Source: an uncultured bacterium
GTDB lineage: Bacteria; Desulfobacterota; BSN033; UBA1163
NCBI GenBank assembly: GCA_938002255.1
Contig: CALLAL010000034.1
Location: 34,791-98,790 of the forward strand
Direction: 5' to 3'
Length of the DNA stretch: 64,000 nt
The notes beneath the pieces were generated by a model. That model did no database searches. It saw only the letters and a list, made by a program, of their open reading frames with translations, and was not told where the DNA came from. A program made the translations under genes and the position numbers. Positions 26,556-36,220 of the stretch are shown here, piece after piece. Position 1 is the first letter of the stretch. The number at the start of each line of letters is the position of its first letter.

Positions 26556-27298
26556 AAATAAAATCCGAGAGGGCAGGGATGAGCGGGATCATCATCTTTC
26601 TCCTTATTTTTCCTTTCCCCGCATTCCCTCAACCAGACTCCATCATCGAAGTTGGTAAATTCTCAAGTGAAAAAGTTGAAAACAGACTCCCGTCCTATTG
26701 GAAACCTTTGACCTTTAAAAAGATTGAACGACATACAACCTATTTTCTGGTGAAAGATGGGGAGACAACTGTTGTCAAGGCGATTTCTGAAGCCTCCGCT
26801 TCAGGGTTGACCCGAGAGATCCAGATTAATCCGAAAACATATCCTATCATTCAATGGCGATGGAAAGTGGAGAATATTCTCCAAAAAGGAGATGTCCATA
26901 AGAAAGAGGGGGATGATTATCCAGCACGCCTTTACATCACCTTCCAATACGATTCATCTAAATTAGGATTTTTTGAAAAGGCGAAATATGAAGCAGCCAG
27001 GCTTCTCTATGGACAATATCCACCGACCGCTGCCATCAACTACATCTGGGAGAGCAAGACGCCCGTATCTACTTTCATCCCCAATCCTTATACAAATCGG
27101 GTGATGATGATCGTAGTCGAAAGTGGTGCTACCCAATTGAATCAATGGGTAAATTATGAAAGAAACCTCTATGAAGATTTCAAAAAGGCTTTTGGATACG
27201 ACCCTCCTTTGGTTTCCGGGGTCGCCATTATGTCAGACACCGACAATACGGGCGAATTCGCCATCGCTTATTATGGCGACATCGTGTTTAGAAGATGA
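26546..27298 (+). CDS. DUF3047 family secreted protein
   Basis: 250 residues from the ATG overlapping the TIGR04282 gene's stop. An N-terminal hydrophobic segment (GIIIFLLIFPFPAF, residues 14-27) is a signal peptide or anchor. The DUF3047 body has IQWRWKVENIL near 110-120, GDDYPARLYITFQYD near 132-146, INYIWESKTP, and AIMSDTDNTGEFAIAYYGDI near the end. The function of DUF3047 is unknown. Position as last gene of the arsS cluster suggests a periplasmic role linked to it. Confidence 0.82.
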   Translation: MGLKIKSERAGMSGIIIFLLIFPFPAFPQPDSIIEVGKFSSEKVENRLPSYWKPLTFKKIERHTTYFLVKDGETTVVKAISEASASGLTREIQINPKTYPIIQWRWKVENILQKGDVHKKEGDDYPARLYITFQYDSSKLGFFEKAKYEAARLLYGQYPPTAAINYIWESKTPVSTFIPNPYTNRVMMIVVESGATQLNQWVNYERNLYEDFKKAFGYDPPLVSGVAIMSDTDNTGEFAIAYYGDIVFRR

Positions 27299-27332
27299 GG
27301 CTTTACTGAGAATACAAAGAAGCAATAAGAGA

Positions 27333-28160
27333 TTAACCGAAAAACCTGGGTCGCCTGTAACTGAGATAATGTTCGGCGATGAAATTAAGGGGCTTCTTTG
27401 CCTTCGGGAAGTCTTCGTGTAAAGTCCAGAAAACCTCTGACAGCTCTAATTCTCTTGCCTTAGGATGCTCCGCAGCCAGCCGATAAAATTTTCGGCCCTC
27501 CTGTTCATAGTCCTCTGCACTCATCCTCGTCTTCCCATAGAAAGAGGGCCTGAGAGCTCCTGAAAAAGGGTAACGGTAATCATATTCTGCATAGTCCGGG
27601 AACATGCCAAGAATGAAGAGACAGATATCAGCAATCCTCTTATAAAAACCGAGCTTATATTCATCATCCACTTCTTCGCTGAGATCTATCAAGCTGAACA
27701 GGTCGATATCATTAAACTTAATATGTTCAAAAAGGTACTCCCCCACCTGAAGGGAAAAAATATATGTCTTAATGTGAGTAAAAGAGGAAAGCATATCAGC
27801 GAGATAGGCCAGCAGAGACTCTTTCCCCAGAAATTCCACCACCTCTTTCGTATCGAAGACAGGAATTTTTGCCGTTCCCGTCTTCTCGAGGGTAAAGCTC
27901 ATCTCTTTTAACTCTCTAACTGCCTTTCGGAGAAGGATCTCAAAGAAGAGGGCCGGCGAAATTTTTAAAAATACCTCCTCCTGATCCATCACCCTGCGAA
28001 AGACTTTTTCATCTTCAATAAATGTATTCCTTAATTTCTCATCTTCCCGGAGAATCTGTTTAAGCTTGGGTTTATCGAACACCCCAGGAGACGATGTTTC
28101 AATCAGAAAATCGAGGTCTCGATCGGATAGATTTAAACTTTTAAAAATCAACCTCGCCAT
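27333..28160 (-). CDS. Hypothetical protein, 275 aa, predominantly helical
   Basis: No family recognised. The sequence is rich in Asp, Glu, Lys and aromatic residues with amphipathic helices throughout, no signal peptide and no membrane helix. Notable segments are DMLSSFTHIKTYIFSLQVGEYL (two parts) and CLFILGMFPDYAEYDYRYPF, with a charged C-terminal helical run. GGGGAG precedes the ATG. It is convergent with the DUF3047 gene (34 bp apart) and flanked upstream by about 500 bp of non-coding sequence. Confidence 0.7.
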   Translation of the reverse strand: MARLIFKSLNLSDRDLDFLIETSSPGVFDKPKLKQILREDEKLRNTFIEDEKVFRRVMDQEEVFLKISPALFFEILLRKAVRELKEMSFTLEKTGTAKIPVFDTKEVVEFLGKESLLAYLADMLSSFTHIKTYIFSLQVGEYLFEHIKFNDIDLFSLIDLSEEVDDEYKLGFYKRIADICLFILGMFPDYAEYDYRYPFSGALRPSFYGKTRMSAEDYEQEGRKFYRLAAEHPKARELELSEVFWTLHEDFPKAKKPLNFIAEHYLSYRRPRFFG

Positions 28161-28653
28161 AAATTTTACTCCCCTTTGAATATATTATAGCTTAAAATAT
28201 TATAACTTTCAGTGGTTGGACTGCTCAATGGAAACATATGCCACTGGCTCTTGTTTTTCTTTAAAAATCTTGAATGGCTCCCTAAAAAAATTAAACTCTA
28301 AAAAACGTTATTTCGATCTCCGATGATGCAGTATAAAAAATGATTCTACGGATTTCCCTTTCTCATTACCATATGTCTAATCGGTGAAATCGGTTTTAGT
28401 TGGTATAAAGCAGAAACTTGCTGCTTATTGTTATTACTTTTACTGTGAAACCGACTTGGAAGAGACGTCTGTGACCCCAAAACATCTACTTCTCCAAAAG
28501 GCAACCTTTGCTATAACCTGGATCCGCCTCGTTGACCCCGTTTCAACCATTCAAAAGTAAAGGTGGGAAAGTGAAGTTTATCGTTGCCTTGGAATGGGAG
28601 TGGGCATGCTTTTTACAGATAGCCCGGATTCCAGATTTTAAGTCATAATTTTT
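28161..28653. other. Non-coding gap beside the decayed defence locus
   Basis: About 490 bp between the hypothetical gene and the AlbA_2-type remnant. It is AT-rich with no credible open frame, tRNA or clear terminator. It may contain the eroded 5' part of the following remnant gene, but I see no residual coding pattern strong enough to claim it. Confidence 0.5.
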
Positions 28654-28656
28654 AGT

Positions 28657-29184
28657 TTGTATAACGGTTCGTTTGACGAACCCCTGGCAGGTTTTATTGC
28701 CAAACGTCAAAAGGAGGGGCAAGAATTCAATCTGGATGAACTCCTTCTCCTCTCTTATCTGAGGAATCATACTGAGATCGATGTCACGACAGCCGCAAAG
28801 CTTTGTCAGCGATCTGATGAAAAAATTCGGGACATCCTTGAGGGATTGGCCGTTCAACGCGGGACATGGTTAGAACGCCGTGGCAAAAAGAAAGGCGTAA
28901 CCTATCATTTGAGCCGAAGTGCTGCCAGCGAATTATTGGGTAAAGTGGCTTATACACGGACAAGGGATATTGATGCTGTGCGTTATCCTGAACTTATTCG
29001 GGCCTATGTTCAACAACATGGATTCATTAATAATAGAGACTGCAGAGAGTTATTGGGTTTAGGAAGCTCAATAACGGCTAAGGTGAAAGCTTCAAGGTTA
29101 TTAAGTCGTTGTGAGTTTTTAGAACGCTTTGGCCAAAAGCGGGGCACACAATATCGTTTAAAGTCTAATTTAAACGTTAAATAA
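28657..29184 (+). pseudogene. 5'-truncated C-terminal remnant of an AlbA_2/RecG-like ATP-binding protein
   Basis: About 175 codons, starting at best with TTG and lacking a ribosome site; a stop lies a few codons upstream. Readable protein: YNGSFDEPLAGFIAKRQKEG, then LLLLSYLRNHTEIDVTTAAK and two winged-helix-like repeats (KLCQRSDEKIRDILEG and CRELLGLGSSITAKVKAS). This matches the C-terminal DNA-binding part of Schlafen/AlbA_2-type ATP-binding proteins found near restriction genes; the ATPase N terminus is missing. Family assignment is from pattern memory, moderate certainty. Confidence 0.6.
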
Positions 29185-29334
29185 TTATTTAACATGTTAA
29201 ATAAATAAAATCTGTTTGATAAATAAAATTGATAAATAACTTTGAAATCAACATAAATTAATTAATCAAACTACATTAATTGCGTACAACATATCAAAAT
29301 AATTTGATTTTTCTTTTAATAACTGGAGGGCCAA

Positions 29335-31424
29335 ATGACCCTTGCGGTTGACAATCCTATTATCAACTCCCCATTTGAAGAGCCCTTGAGATACTGGGAT
29401 TACAGGGAGGGTCAACCTATTCTCTCTTCGGGGAGGCGGCCTGCGGGTTATTACCTCAGACCGAGAACCCGAGAAGCCCAACTCTCAATGCTTGAAGAGG
29501 AATTTGTGCTTCTTGAAATGGTCAATATGATCCGTGAAAAAGTCAAGAACTGGTGTGAAAGGAATTATCCAGGAATCATCTCCATCACCCGCCAGCTCTT
29601 AAATCACTGGAACTACCCTGATAGGGAACGAAAGCTCTTCTTCTGCCAGAGAGAAGCCGCTGAGACGCTCATCTGGTTAAATGAGGCCTCACCGGCTGAG
29701 AGGCAGAGCATTATTATTCCAAAAGACGAATTCAATAACTCTTTAAAAGGAACCCTAACCCGATATGCCTGCAAGATGGCCACCGGAAGCGGAAAAACCG
29801 TGGTGATGGGGATGGTCATTGCCTGGCAGGTTCTCAATAAACTGGCAAATCCACAGGATCGGCGTTACTCTGATGCGGTGCTTCTGGTCTGCCCTAACCT
29901 GACCATACGCGAAAGGCTTAAGGTCCTTTTGCCATGGAACAGAAAGAATTATTACGATCAGTTCGATCTGGTGCCAGTCTCTTTCAAAGAAAGGCTTCAC
30001 AGAGGAAAGTTTTTTATTACCAACTGACATCTTTTCCAGCCTGAAGATGACTCAAGGAGAAGAGGGGTCGTTCAGAGAGGCCGGGAGAGTGAGCGCGCAT
30101 TTTGCAATCGAGTTCTAAAGGATCTGGGAGGGAAACAACATCTTCTGGTCATTAACGACGAAGCACACCATGCATACCGTCCGGCACCTCTGTCCGAAGA
30201 GGTGAAAGAACAACTCTCGGCAGAAGAGATCGCCGAGCGGGAGGAGGCAACGGTCTGGGTCTCAGGGCTCGAGAAGATCCATGCTGTAAGGGGAATCAAC
30301 TTCTGTGCTGATTTTTCAGCCACACCCTTCTATATTAGATGAACTATGACGATTTTACTGAACCGGAATATGTGGATGTTTATGGTGTTCCCTTTGAGGT
30401 CATCCCGGTCAAGAAAAAACCGGTGGGCCGCACAGAGATCCAGAAAGTCTCAACTCTTATCCGTGCGTTACCTGAGCGTAAGCATCTTGAGATTACTTTT
30501 CCGAGGGTGGAAGGTTATGTTTTCGATGTAAGGCAAAGGATAAAAATAAACTTAGAGGCCATTCCATTCCTAATCATTGATCCTACAAGTGCTCCCACAG
30601 AAGTCCAGGTCAAACCTGCTGCTGGTTACCGAATTGGGAGACCCGACAGGCTTGGCCCTGGCTCAGAGGTGATGCATGACCGAAATCCTTTTCATCAGGA
30701 GAAGAGACTCCAAGCGAGTGTTTACGAAATTGCGGCAGAACTCACCCAACGCCTCAAGAATCGGCGTGAAGATTGGAACGCAAGGCATATCCTATTTCCG
30801 CAGGTGCTGGATATTGTCCAACAATATATCGATAATCGGGTAGTCATAACTAACGAGGCTCCTCTTGAGGAAATAGCCCTGCTGAAATACAGGCAAAGAA
30901 TCCTTGAGCGGTTAACGGAGGCGATTGAGCCTGATAGAGAGGCTGGCGAATCTCCTGTTTTACCGGTGATTGAGCGCTTTCGTCCTGTTGGGTCAACTTC
31001 GGAAGTTCTTTTCAGGACGGTTCGGCCTACCATTGGAACCACAAAAAGCCACATCAGCCATGTCGTTTTAGACGCTCCTAAGTGGGAGCATAGCGTGGCT
31101 TTTCAGTTAGAAAAAATACCGGAAGTTCTATCTTTTGCCCGAAATGATCATCTCGACCTGACCATACCCTACGAATGGCAGGGTATTCGCCATGAATACC
31201 GCCCCGATTATTTGATACGGTTAAAAGGTAAAGATGGCTTTGAAATCAAAGTAATCCTTGAGGCGAAGGGGTTTGAGACAGAGCAGGACAGGCAGAAGGA
31301 AACAGCGACAAAGAGATGGGTAAAGGCGGTCAATCATCATGGAGAATTCGGGCACTGGGCATTTGCCATTTGTAAGGCCCCCTCAAAGCTTAAAAATTCC
31401 TTGAGAGAAATAGGCCTTTCATAA
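29335..31424 (+). pseudogene. Disrupted type III-like restriction helicase/nuclease (BPTD_3080-like)
   Basis: N-terminal part (29335-30027) carries Walker A CKMATGSGKTVV and helicase strands, then stops at TGA (30025) where homologues have Trp (TNWH). The same frame continues with DEAH-like LVINDEAHHAYRP up to FYIR (30339). There it jumps to another frame that begins MNYDDF and contains the late helicase and PD-(D/E)XK-type end (YRPDYLIRLKG, VILEAKGFE). Roughly one kilobase of helicase motif region is missing at the junction. So at least two lesions: a nonsense codon and an internal deletion with frame change. Confidence 0.75.
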
Positions 31425-31525
31425 AAACCCTCATGAATACCTCATGATCCAAACAAAAAATCCCATCCTTGACAAGATATGACGGACTGACTTATATTTT
31501 GGCTTAGATTTCAAATATTTATTTA

Positions 31526-32206
31526 ATGTCCAAAGGAGCAACTTTGTCTCTTTTCATTACCTTTGAGGGAGTGGAGGGAAGTGGAAAGACCACTCAGATT
31601 CAACGTCTGAAAAGATATCTGGTCCGAAAGGGAATTCCCTGCAAGGTGACGCGGGAGCCAGGAGGCCCTCCGATCAGTGAAAAAATCCGAAAGATCCTTC
31701 TTGACCCGAACCATAAAAAGCTGACTCCCTTTAGCGAACTCCTTCTTTACGAAGCGGCACGGGCACAGCATGTGATTGAAATCATCGAACCTCTGCGCAA
31801 AAAGGGAATCGTCGTTCTCTGCGATCGCTTCAACGACGCCACAGTAGCCTATCAGGGCTATGGACGAAAACTTGACCAGAACCTGATCCAAACGCTCAAT
31901 AGGCTCGCCTCTCAGGGAATCAAACCGGATCTCACCTTTCTTCTCGATTGCCCCTCGGATATTGGTCTGAAAAGGGCACTCCAAAGAAATCGAATTTCAA
32001 AAAACGAGAAAGAAGGGCGTTTCGAAAGTGAGAGTATCCAGTTTCATCATCGGGTGAGAAGAGGCTACCTCGAAATTGCAAAGAAGGAACCCCATCGGGT
32101 CAGGGTGATCGACACCCGACTTGGTGAAGATAAGGTGTTTGAGAAAATCCGTGAGATGGTGGAAAAATTATTAGTTCGAGGTTCTAAGTTCAGGACTCGG
32201 AGTTAA
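31526..32206 (+). CDS. tmk: Thymidylate kinase
   Basis: 226 residues, typical length. P-loop FEGVEGSGKTTQ near 11-22, DR(F) motif CDRFNDATVAYQG near 97-109, and a lid with Arg residues near 155-165 (RALQRNRISKN). It phosphorylates dTMP to dTDP. AAAGGAG lies 5 bases before an in-frame TTG at 31544, which may be the true start rather than the ATG at 31526. First gene of a tmk-holB-ricT-metG-dciA run. Confidence 0.95.
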   Translation: MSKGATLSLFITFEGVEGSGKTTQIQRLKRYLVRKGIPCKVTREPGGPPISEKIRKILLDPNHKKLTPFSELLLYEAARAQHVIEIIEPLRKKGIVVLCDRFNDATVAYQGYGRKLDQNLIQTLNRLASQGIKPDLTFLLDCPSDIGLKRALQRNRISKNEKEGRFESESIQFHHRVRRGYLEIAKKEPHRVRVIDTRLGEDKVFEKIREMVEKLLVRGSKFRTRS

Positions 32207-32289
32207 ATCAAAATTTCGTATCAGTCTCTTTTTTTCGCTCCGAACCAAAGAAGCCTCATTACGCCGATCTTTTTTTTGGAGAAAAGACG

Positions 32290-33267
32290 ATGTCTTTCAA
32301 AGATGTGATGGGCCATGAAAAGCCTATTCTTTTGCTTCAGCGAGCCATTGCTCAGAATAAGGTAACCCACAGTTATCTCTTCACAGGGAATGATGGGATC
32401 GGCAAGAGTCTCGTTGCGCTACAATTTGCCAAAGCCCTGAATTGCCTTCAGGGAGAGAATCCATTGGATGGGTGTGATCGCTGCTCTTCCTGTAGAAAAA
32501 TCGATCGTGCTCTCCACCCTGATGTTTTGCTCATTGAACCGGAAGGGCAAACCCTAAAGGTGGACCAGGTCAGGGAGATGCAGTCCGCCATCGCTTACAG
32601 GCCTTATGAGGGCAGACGGAAGGTCTTTATCCTGGCAGCAGCCGATCGGATGGCACCCCATATGTCCAACACCCTCCTTAAAACATTAGAGGAACCTCCC
32701 CTACACACGGTGATCATTCTTTTAGCCAAAAGTCCTAAGGGGATTCTTCCCACCATCCTCTCCCGTTGCCAATCCATTCGATTCAATTCACTTCCTCCCC
32801 AACTGGTCTCTGAATGGTTGATGAAGGAGAAAGGGCTTAATGAAAACGAAGCCCGTCTGCTTAGCTCTCTTTCAGAAGGAAGCCCTGGAAAAGCCTTGGA
32901 AATAAAGGAGGAGATTTCCGAAATCCCGCGAGAAGAGCTTCTCAAGAGGTGGATAGGATCGAAATCCTTTTCCATGGAAGAAAAAGAAGGCTGGATCGAA
33001 TCGTTTCCATCTCAACGGGAGAACCTCCACCTGATTCTTGAGGTGGCAAAGACCCTGCTGAGAGATCTTATTCTCATTCAGACTACAGGGGATCAAACAA
33101 AGTTAATCCATTCTGACCTCACAGAGGAGATAGAACAGATAGCAAAACAATGGGAGACTCCACATCTTTTAAACAGAATGGATCTTCTCCATCACGCCAC
33201 TTGGGCGATTAAAGGAAATGCCAATATGAGATTAACCCTGGAGGCGATGATGCTCTCCTGGGCTTAG
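32290..33267 (+). CDS. holB: DNA polymerase III delta' subunit
   Basis: 325 residues. AAA+ clamp-loader fold: P-loop GNDGIGKS near 34-41, zinc motif CDRCSSC with an upstream Cys near 50-64, sensor-type AAADRMAPHMSNTLLKTLEEPP near 117-138 (two halves), and SRCQSIRF near 160. It is the delta' stator of the replicative clamp loader. TTGGAGAAAAG precedes the ATG. Its neighbour tmk is a common partner. Confidence 0.93.
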   Translation: MSFKDVMGHEKPILLLQRAIAQNKVTHSYLFTGNDGIGKSLVALQFAKALNCLQGENPLDGCDRCSSCRKIDRALHPDVLLIEPEGQTLKVDQVREMQSAIAYRPYEGRRKVFILAAADRMAPHMSNTLLKTLEEPPLHTVIILLAKSPKGILPTILSRCQSIRFNSLPPQLVSEWLMKEKGLNENEARLLSSLSEGSPGKALEIKEEISEIPREELLKRWIGSKSFSMEEKEGWIESFPSQRENLHLILEVAKTLLRDLILIQTTGDQTKLIHSDLTEEIEQIAKQWETPHLLNRMDLLHHATWAIKGNANMRLTLEAMMLSWA

Positions 33268-33381
33268 TGGAAAACTCTATGGATAACGTTTATACTTCGA
33301 TTGAACGAAAAACATCACGCTCAATCGAAATGATGATAAGGGTGGAAAGGCCGATGGCTTTACCCCGAAGGATAACGCAAA

Positions 33382-34167
33382 ATGATTCGGATGGTTTATG
33401 TCAAAATGATGAATGGTAAAACAGAAGCATTGGAGGCAGGAGACCTTCCCCTGAGTCACGGAGAAGCGGTGATCGTTGAGTCGGATAAGGGATTGGTGAT
33501 GGGAAAAGTGCTCTCCTCTCCCCACGACAGGGAAATCCAGCCAATGGAAAAACCCCCGAAGAAGGTACTCCGTAAGGCGACCTCCGAGGATCTTGAACAG
33601 TTTCAAAAAAATCAACAACTGGAAAAGGAGGCATTTCAGTTCTGCCTTGAAAAAGTGAAGGAAAAGAATCTTCAGATGAAGCTGGTGAAGACGGAAGTTC
33701 TTTTCGATCGCTCCAAGATTCTTTTCTATTTTACAGCTGAAAAAAGGGTCGATTTTAGGGAACTGGTCAAGGATCTAGCCGCCCAGTTCAAGATGCGAAT
33801 TGAGATGCGTCAAATCGGAGTGAGAGATGAGGCGAAGATGATCTGCGGGCTTGGAAGTTGTGGCCGAGAGCTCTGTTGTTCTCGTTTTTTAAATCAGTTC
33901 GAACTCGTCTCCGTCAAAATGGCTAAAGAACAGAACATCGCTCTAAATCCGACCAAGATCTCAGGCATTTGTGGTCGCTTGATGTGCTGTTTGGCTTATG
34001 AATATCCCATTTACACAGATCTCAAAAAAGACCTTCCAAAGGTGGGAAAGCACATCGTCACCCGTTCTGGCAAGGGAAAAGTCATCCGGCAGAATGTCCT
34101 GAACCAGACCGTCACCGTTCAACTGGAAGAAGGGGGAGAGGTTACGATTCATGTGTCCGAAATCTAA
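33382..34167 (+). CDS. RicT/YaaT-like PSP1-domain protein
   Basis: 261 residues. The PSP1 domain holds the diagnostic cysteines CGLGSCGRELCCSRFL near 155-170 and ISGICGRLMCCLAYE near 192-206. In Bacillus RicT (YaaT) these bind 4Fe-4S clusters within the RicAFT complex that steers RNase Y; the role here may be similar. Co-occurrence with holB and metG is usual in bacteria of many phyla. It overlaps metG by 17 bp. Confidence 0.92.
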   Translation: MIRMVYVKMMNGKTEALEAGDLPLSHGEAVIVESDKGLVMGKVLSSPHDREIQPMEKPPKKVLRKATSEDLEQFQKNQQLEKEAFQFCLEKVKEKNLQMKLVKTEVLFDRSKILFYFTAEKRVDFRELVKDLAAQFKMRIEMRQIGVRDEAKMICGLGSCGRELCCSRFLNQFELVSVKMAKEQNIALNPTKISGICGRLMCCLAYEYPIYTDLKKDLPKVGKHIVTRSGKGKVIRQNVLNQTVTVQLEEGGEVTIHVSEI

Positions 34168-35722
34168 AGGAACTTTCTACATCACCACACCCATTTATTA
34201 TGTCAATGATGTCCCCCATATTGGTCATGCTTATACCACAGTGGCTGCAGATGTGTTGGTTCGCTTCAAACGGCTCGAAGGATATCAAGCCTTTTTTCTC
34301 ACCGGCACGGATGAGCATGGTCAGAAGGTTGAAAAAGCCGCACAGGAACGGGGCGTCGATCCAAAAGTTCACTGTGACGAAATGGTTAAACGGTTCCAGT
34401 CTCTCTGGAGAAGGCTGAACATCTCCAATGACGACTTTATTCGAACAACTGAGGATCGTCATAAAAAAGTGGTCCAGAAGATCCTGCAAGATCTCTATGA
34501 CCGAGGAGAGATCTATCAGGCAAGTTATGAGGGTTGGTACTGCATTCCCTGCGAACGGTTCTGGACGGAAAAAGATCTCACCGAGGGAAAATGCCCGGAT
34601 TGTCTCCGGGAGGTTGTCGAGATTTCAGAGAAGAATTACTTTTTCAGGATGAGTCAATATCAATCCTGGCTGATCGATCACATTGAAAAGAATGACCGGT
34701 TCATTCTTCCTCCATCAAGACGAAATGAGATTTTAGGATTTCTCCAGAACCCTCTTGAAGACCTCTGTATCTCAAGACCTAAAAAGCGTCTCAAATGGGG
34801 CATTGAAATTCCCTTTGATCCGGATTATGTAACCTATGTCTGGTTTGATGCTCTGATCAATTATGTCAGCGGAATCGGTTACAGTTCGGACAATCCTCGC
34901 TTCTCTGATTTCTGGCCAGAAGCCATCCATTTGATCGGCAAGGACATCCTCACCACACACACGGTTTACTGGCCCACCATGCTTCGAGGAATAGGATTGA
35001 CACCCCCTAAGATGGTTTTTGCCCATGGCTGGTGGACCGTGGAGGGGAAAAAGATGTCTAAATCTCTCCAGAATGTGGTGGAGCCAAACCGTTTGATTGA
35101 CACCTATGGCGTGGATGCCCTTCGATACTTTCTGATGCGGGAGGTTCCTTTCGGCATGGATGGAGATTTTTCCCATGCTACCATGGTCCACCGGATCAAT
35201 AGCGATCTTGCCAATGATCTCGGAAATCTCTTCAGCCGTGCCCTCAGCATGGTGATCCGATATTTCGACGGCATCATCCCCGTACCTTCTTCCCTCCAAG
35301 AGATTGACTTACGACTCCAGGAGTCCTCAGCAAAAGTGATCGCTCAACTTCCAGGGCAGATGAACGATCTTGCCTTTAACAAGGCCCTGATCACACTCTG
35401 GGAAATCGTGAGCGCTTCGAATAAGTATGTCGATGAGACCGCTCCCTGGTCTCTCGCTAAAGAGGAGAAAGATCGGCCCCGTCTCGCCACGGTTCTTTAC
35501 CAGACCCTCGAGGCGCTTCGAATCATAGCGCTACTTCTTGCTCCCTTTATGCCCACGACCGCAGAAAAGATGTGGACCCATCTCGGGATGGAATCTAACC
35601 TCTGGGAACAAAATTTAGAAGCCGATGGAAATTGGGGAGGATTGAAGCCAGGGGGAAAAATAGTAAAACCAACGCCGCTCTTTCCAAGAATAGATACGAC
35701 GAAAATGGAAAAGAAGATTTAG
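34151..35722 (+). CDS. metG: Methionyl-tRNA synthetase (short form)
   Basis: 523 residues. HIGH motif at VPHIGHAY near 22-29, Zn knuckle CIPCERFWTE...CPDC near 125-148, KMSKS loop KKMSKSLQN near 298-306, and an anticodon-binding alpha-helical domain to the end. The C-terminal tRNA-binding (EMAP-like) domain seen in longer enzymes is absent. It charges Met-tRNA. The ATG overlaps ricT. Confidence 0.96.
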   Translation: MCPKSKGTFYITTPIYYVNDVPHIGHAYTTVAADVLVRFKRLEGYQAFFLTGTDEHGQKVEKAAQERGVDPKVHCDEMVKRFQSLWRRLNISNDDFIRTTEDRHKKVVQKILQDLYDRGEIYQASYEGWYCIPCERFWTEKDLTEGKCPDCLREVVEISEKNYFFRMSQYQSWLIDHIEKNDRFILPPSRRNEILGFLQNPLEDLCISRPKKRLKWGIEIPFDPDYVTYVWFDALINYVSGIGYSSDNPRFSDFWPEAIHLIGKDILTTHTVYWPTMLRGIGLTPPKMVFAHGWWTVEGKKMSKSLQNVVEPNRLIDTYGVDALRYFLMREVPFGMDGDFSHATMVHRINSDLANDLGNLFSRALSMVIRYFDGIIPVPSSLQEIDLRLQESSAKVIAQLPGQMNDLAFNKALITLWEIVSASNKYVDETAPWSLAKEEKDRPRLATVLYQTLEALRIIALLLAPFMPTTAEKMWTHLGMESNLWEQNLEADGNWGGLKPGGKIVKPTPLFPRIDTTKMEKKI

Positions 35723-35741
35723 GTGAGGGAGAAGAGAGGGG

Positions 35742-36203
35742 ATGAAAAAACCCCAGCCGATTCAATCCATACTCGAACAGACACTTAAAGGCCTGGAACT
35801 TGACCTTCCCCTTAAGACTTCCTCCCTCTGGAGATCATGGAAAGAGATCGTGGGGGACCCTATTTGCCTCCATACAAAGCCTCATGCCATCCGTAATCGC
35901 ATCCTCTTTATTACCGTCTCTCATTCCACCTGGATGCAGCAGCTTCAATTTTTAAAATCCTCCCTTCTCAATAAGATCCATCGTTTTCTGGGTGAACCTT
36001 TGATCGAGGACATCCGATTCAAGGTAGGGAAAATCCATCAGGTCGAAACCCCATCTCCCAAAAAGGGCGATGAACCTCTTGATCGAAAAACGATCGAGCG
36101 GATCGAAAAACTACTTGAGAATATCACCGACGAGGAAGTGAAAGAAGGATTCCGAAACCTTCTGACCCAGAGCGCCAAACATAAATGCCACGGATCGTCA
36201 TAA
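35742..36203 (+). CDS. DciA-like (DUF721) protein
   Basis: 153 residues. The DUF721/DciA core LWRSWKEIVGDPICLHTKPH near 27-46 and LFITVSHSTWMQQLQFLKSS near 50-69 is followed by a short KH-like strand pattern (LIEDIRFKVGK). DciA-type proteins help load replicative helicase. AGAGGGG precedes the ATG. Last gene of the tmk-to-dciA run and convergent with the FKBP gene. Confidence 0.85.
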   Translation: MKKPQPIQSILEQTLKGLELDLPLKTSSLWRSWKEIVGDPICLHTKPHAIRNRILFITVSHSTWMQQLQFLKSSLLNKIHRFLGEPLIEDIRFKVGKIHQVETPSPKKGDEPLDRKTIERIEKLLENITDEEVKEGFRNLLTQSAKHKCHGSS

Positions 36204-36220
36204 AAACGTGGGGCATCCTT

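Noticed and set aside
28161..28653. Search for tRNA, CRISPR or sRNA in the 490-bp gap
   Set aside because: No cloverleaf, repeat-spacer pattern or terminator was visible.
30025..30027. A third in-frame UGA that could be read as selenocysteine
   Set aside because: The position corresponds to Trp (TNWH) in helicase homologues, there is no redox context, and the same gene carries a second lesion; a nonsense mutation is simpler.
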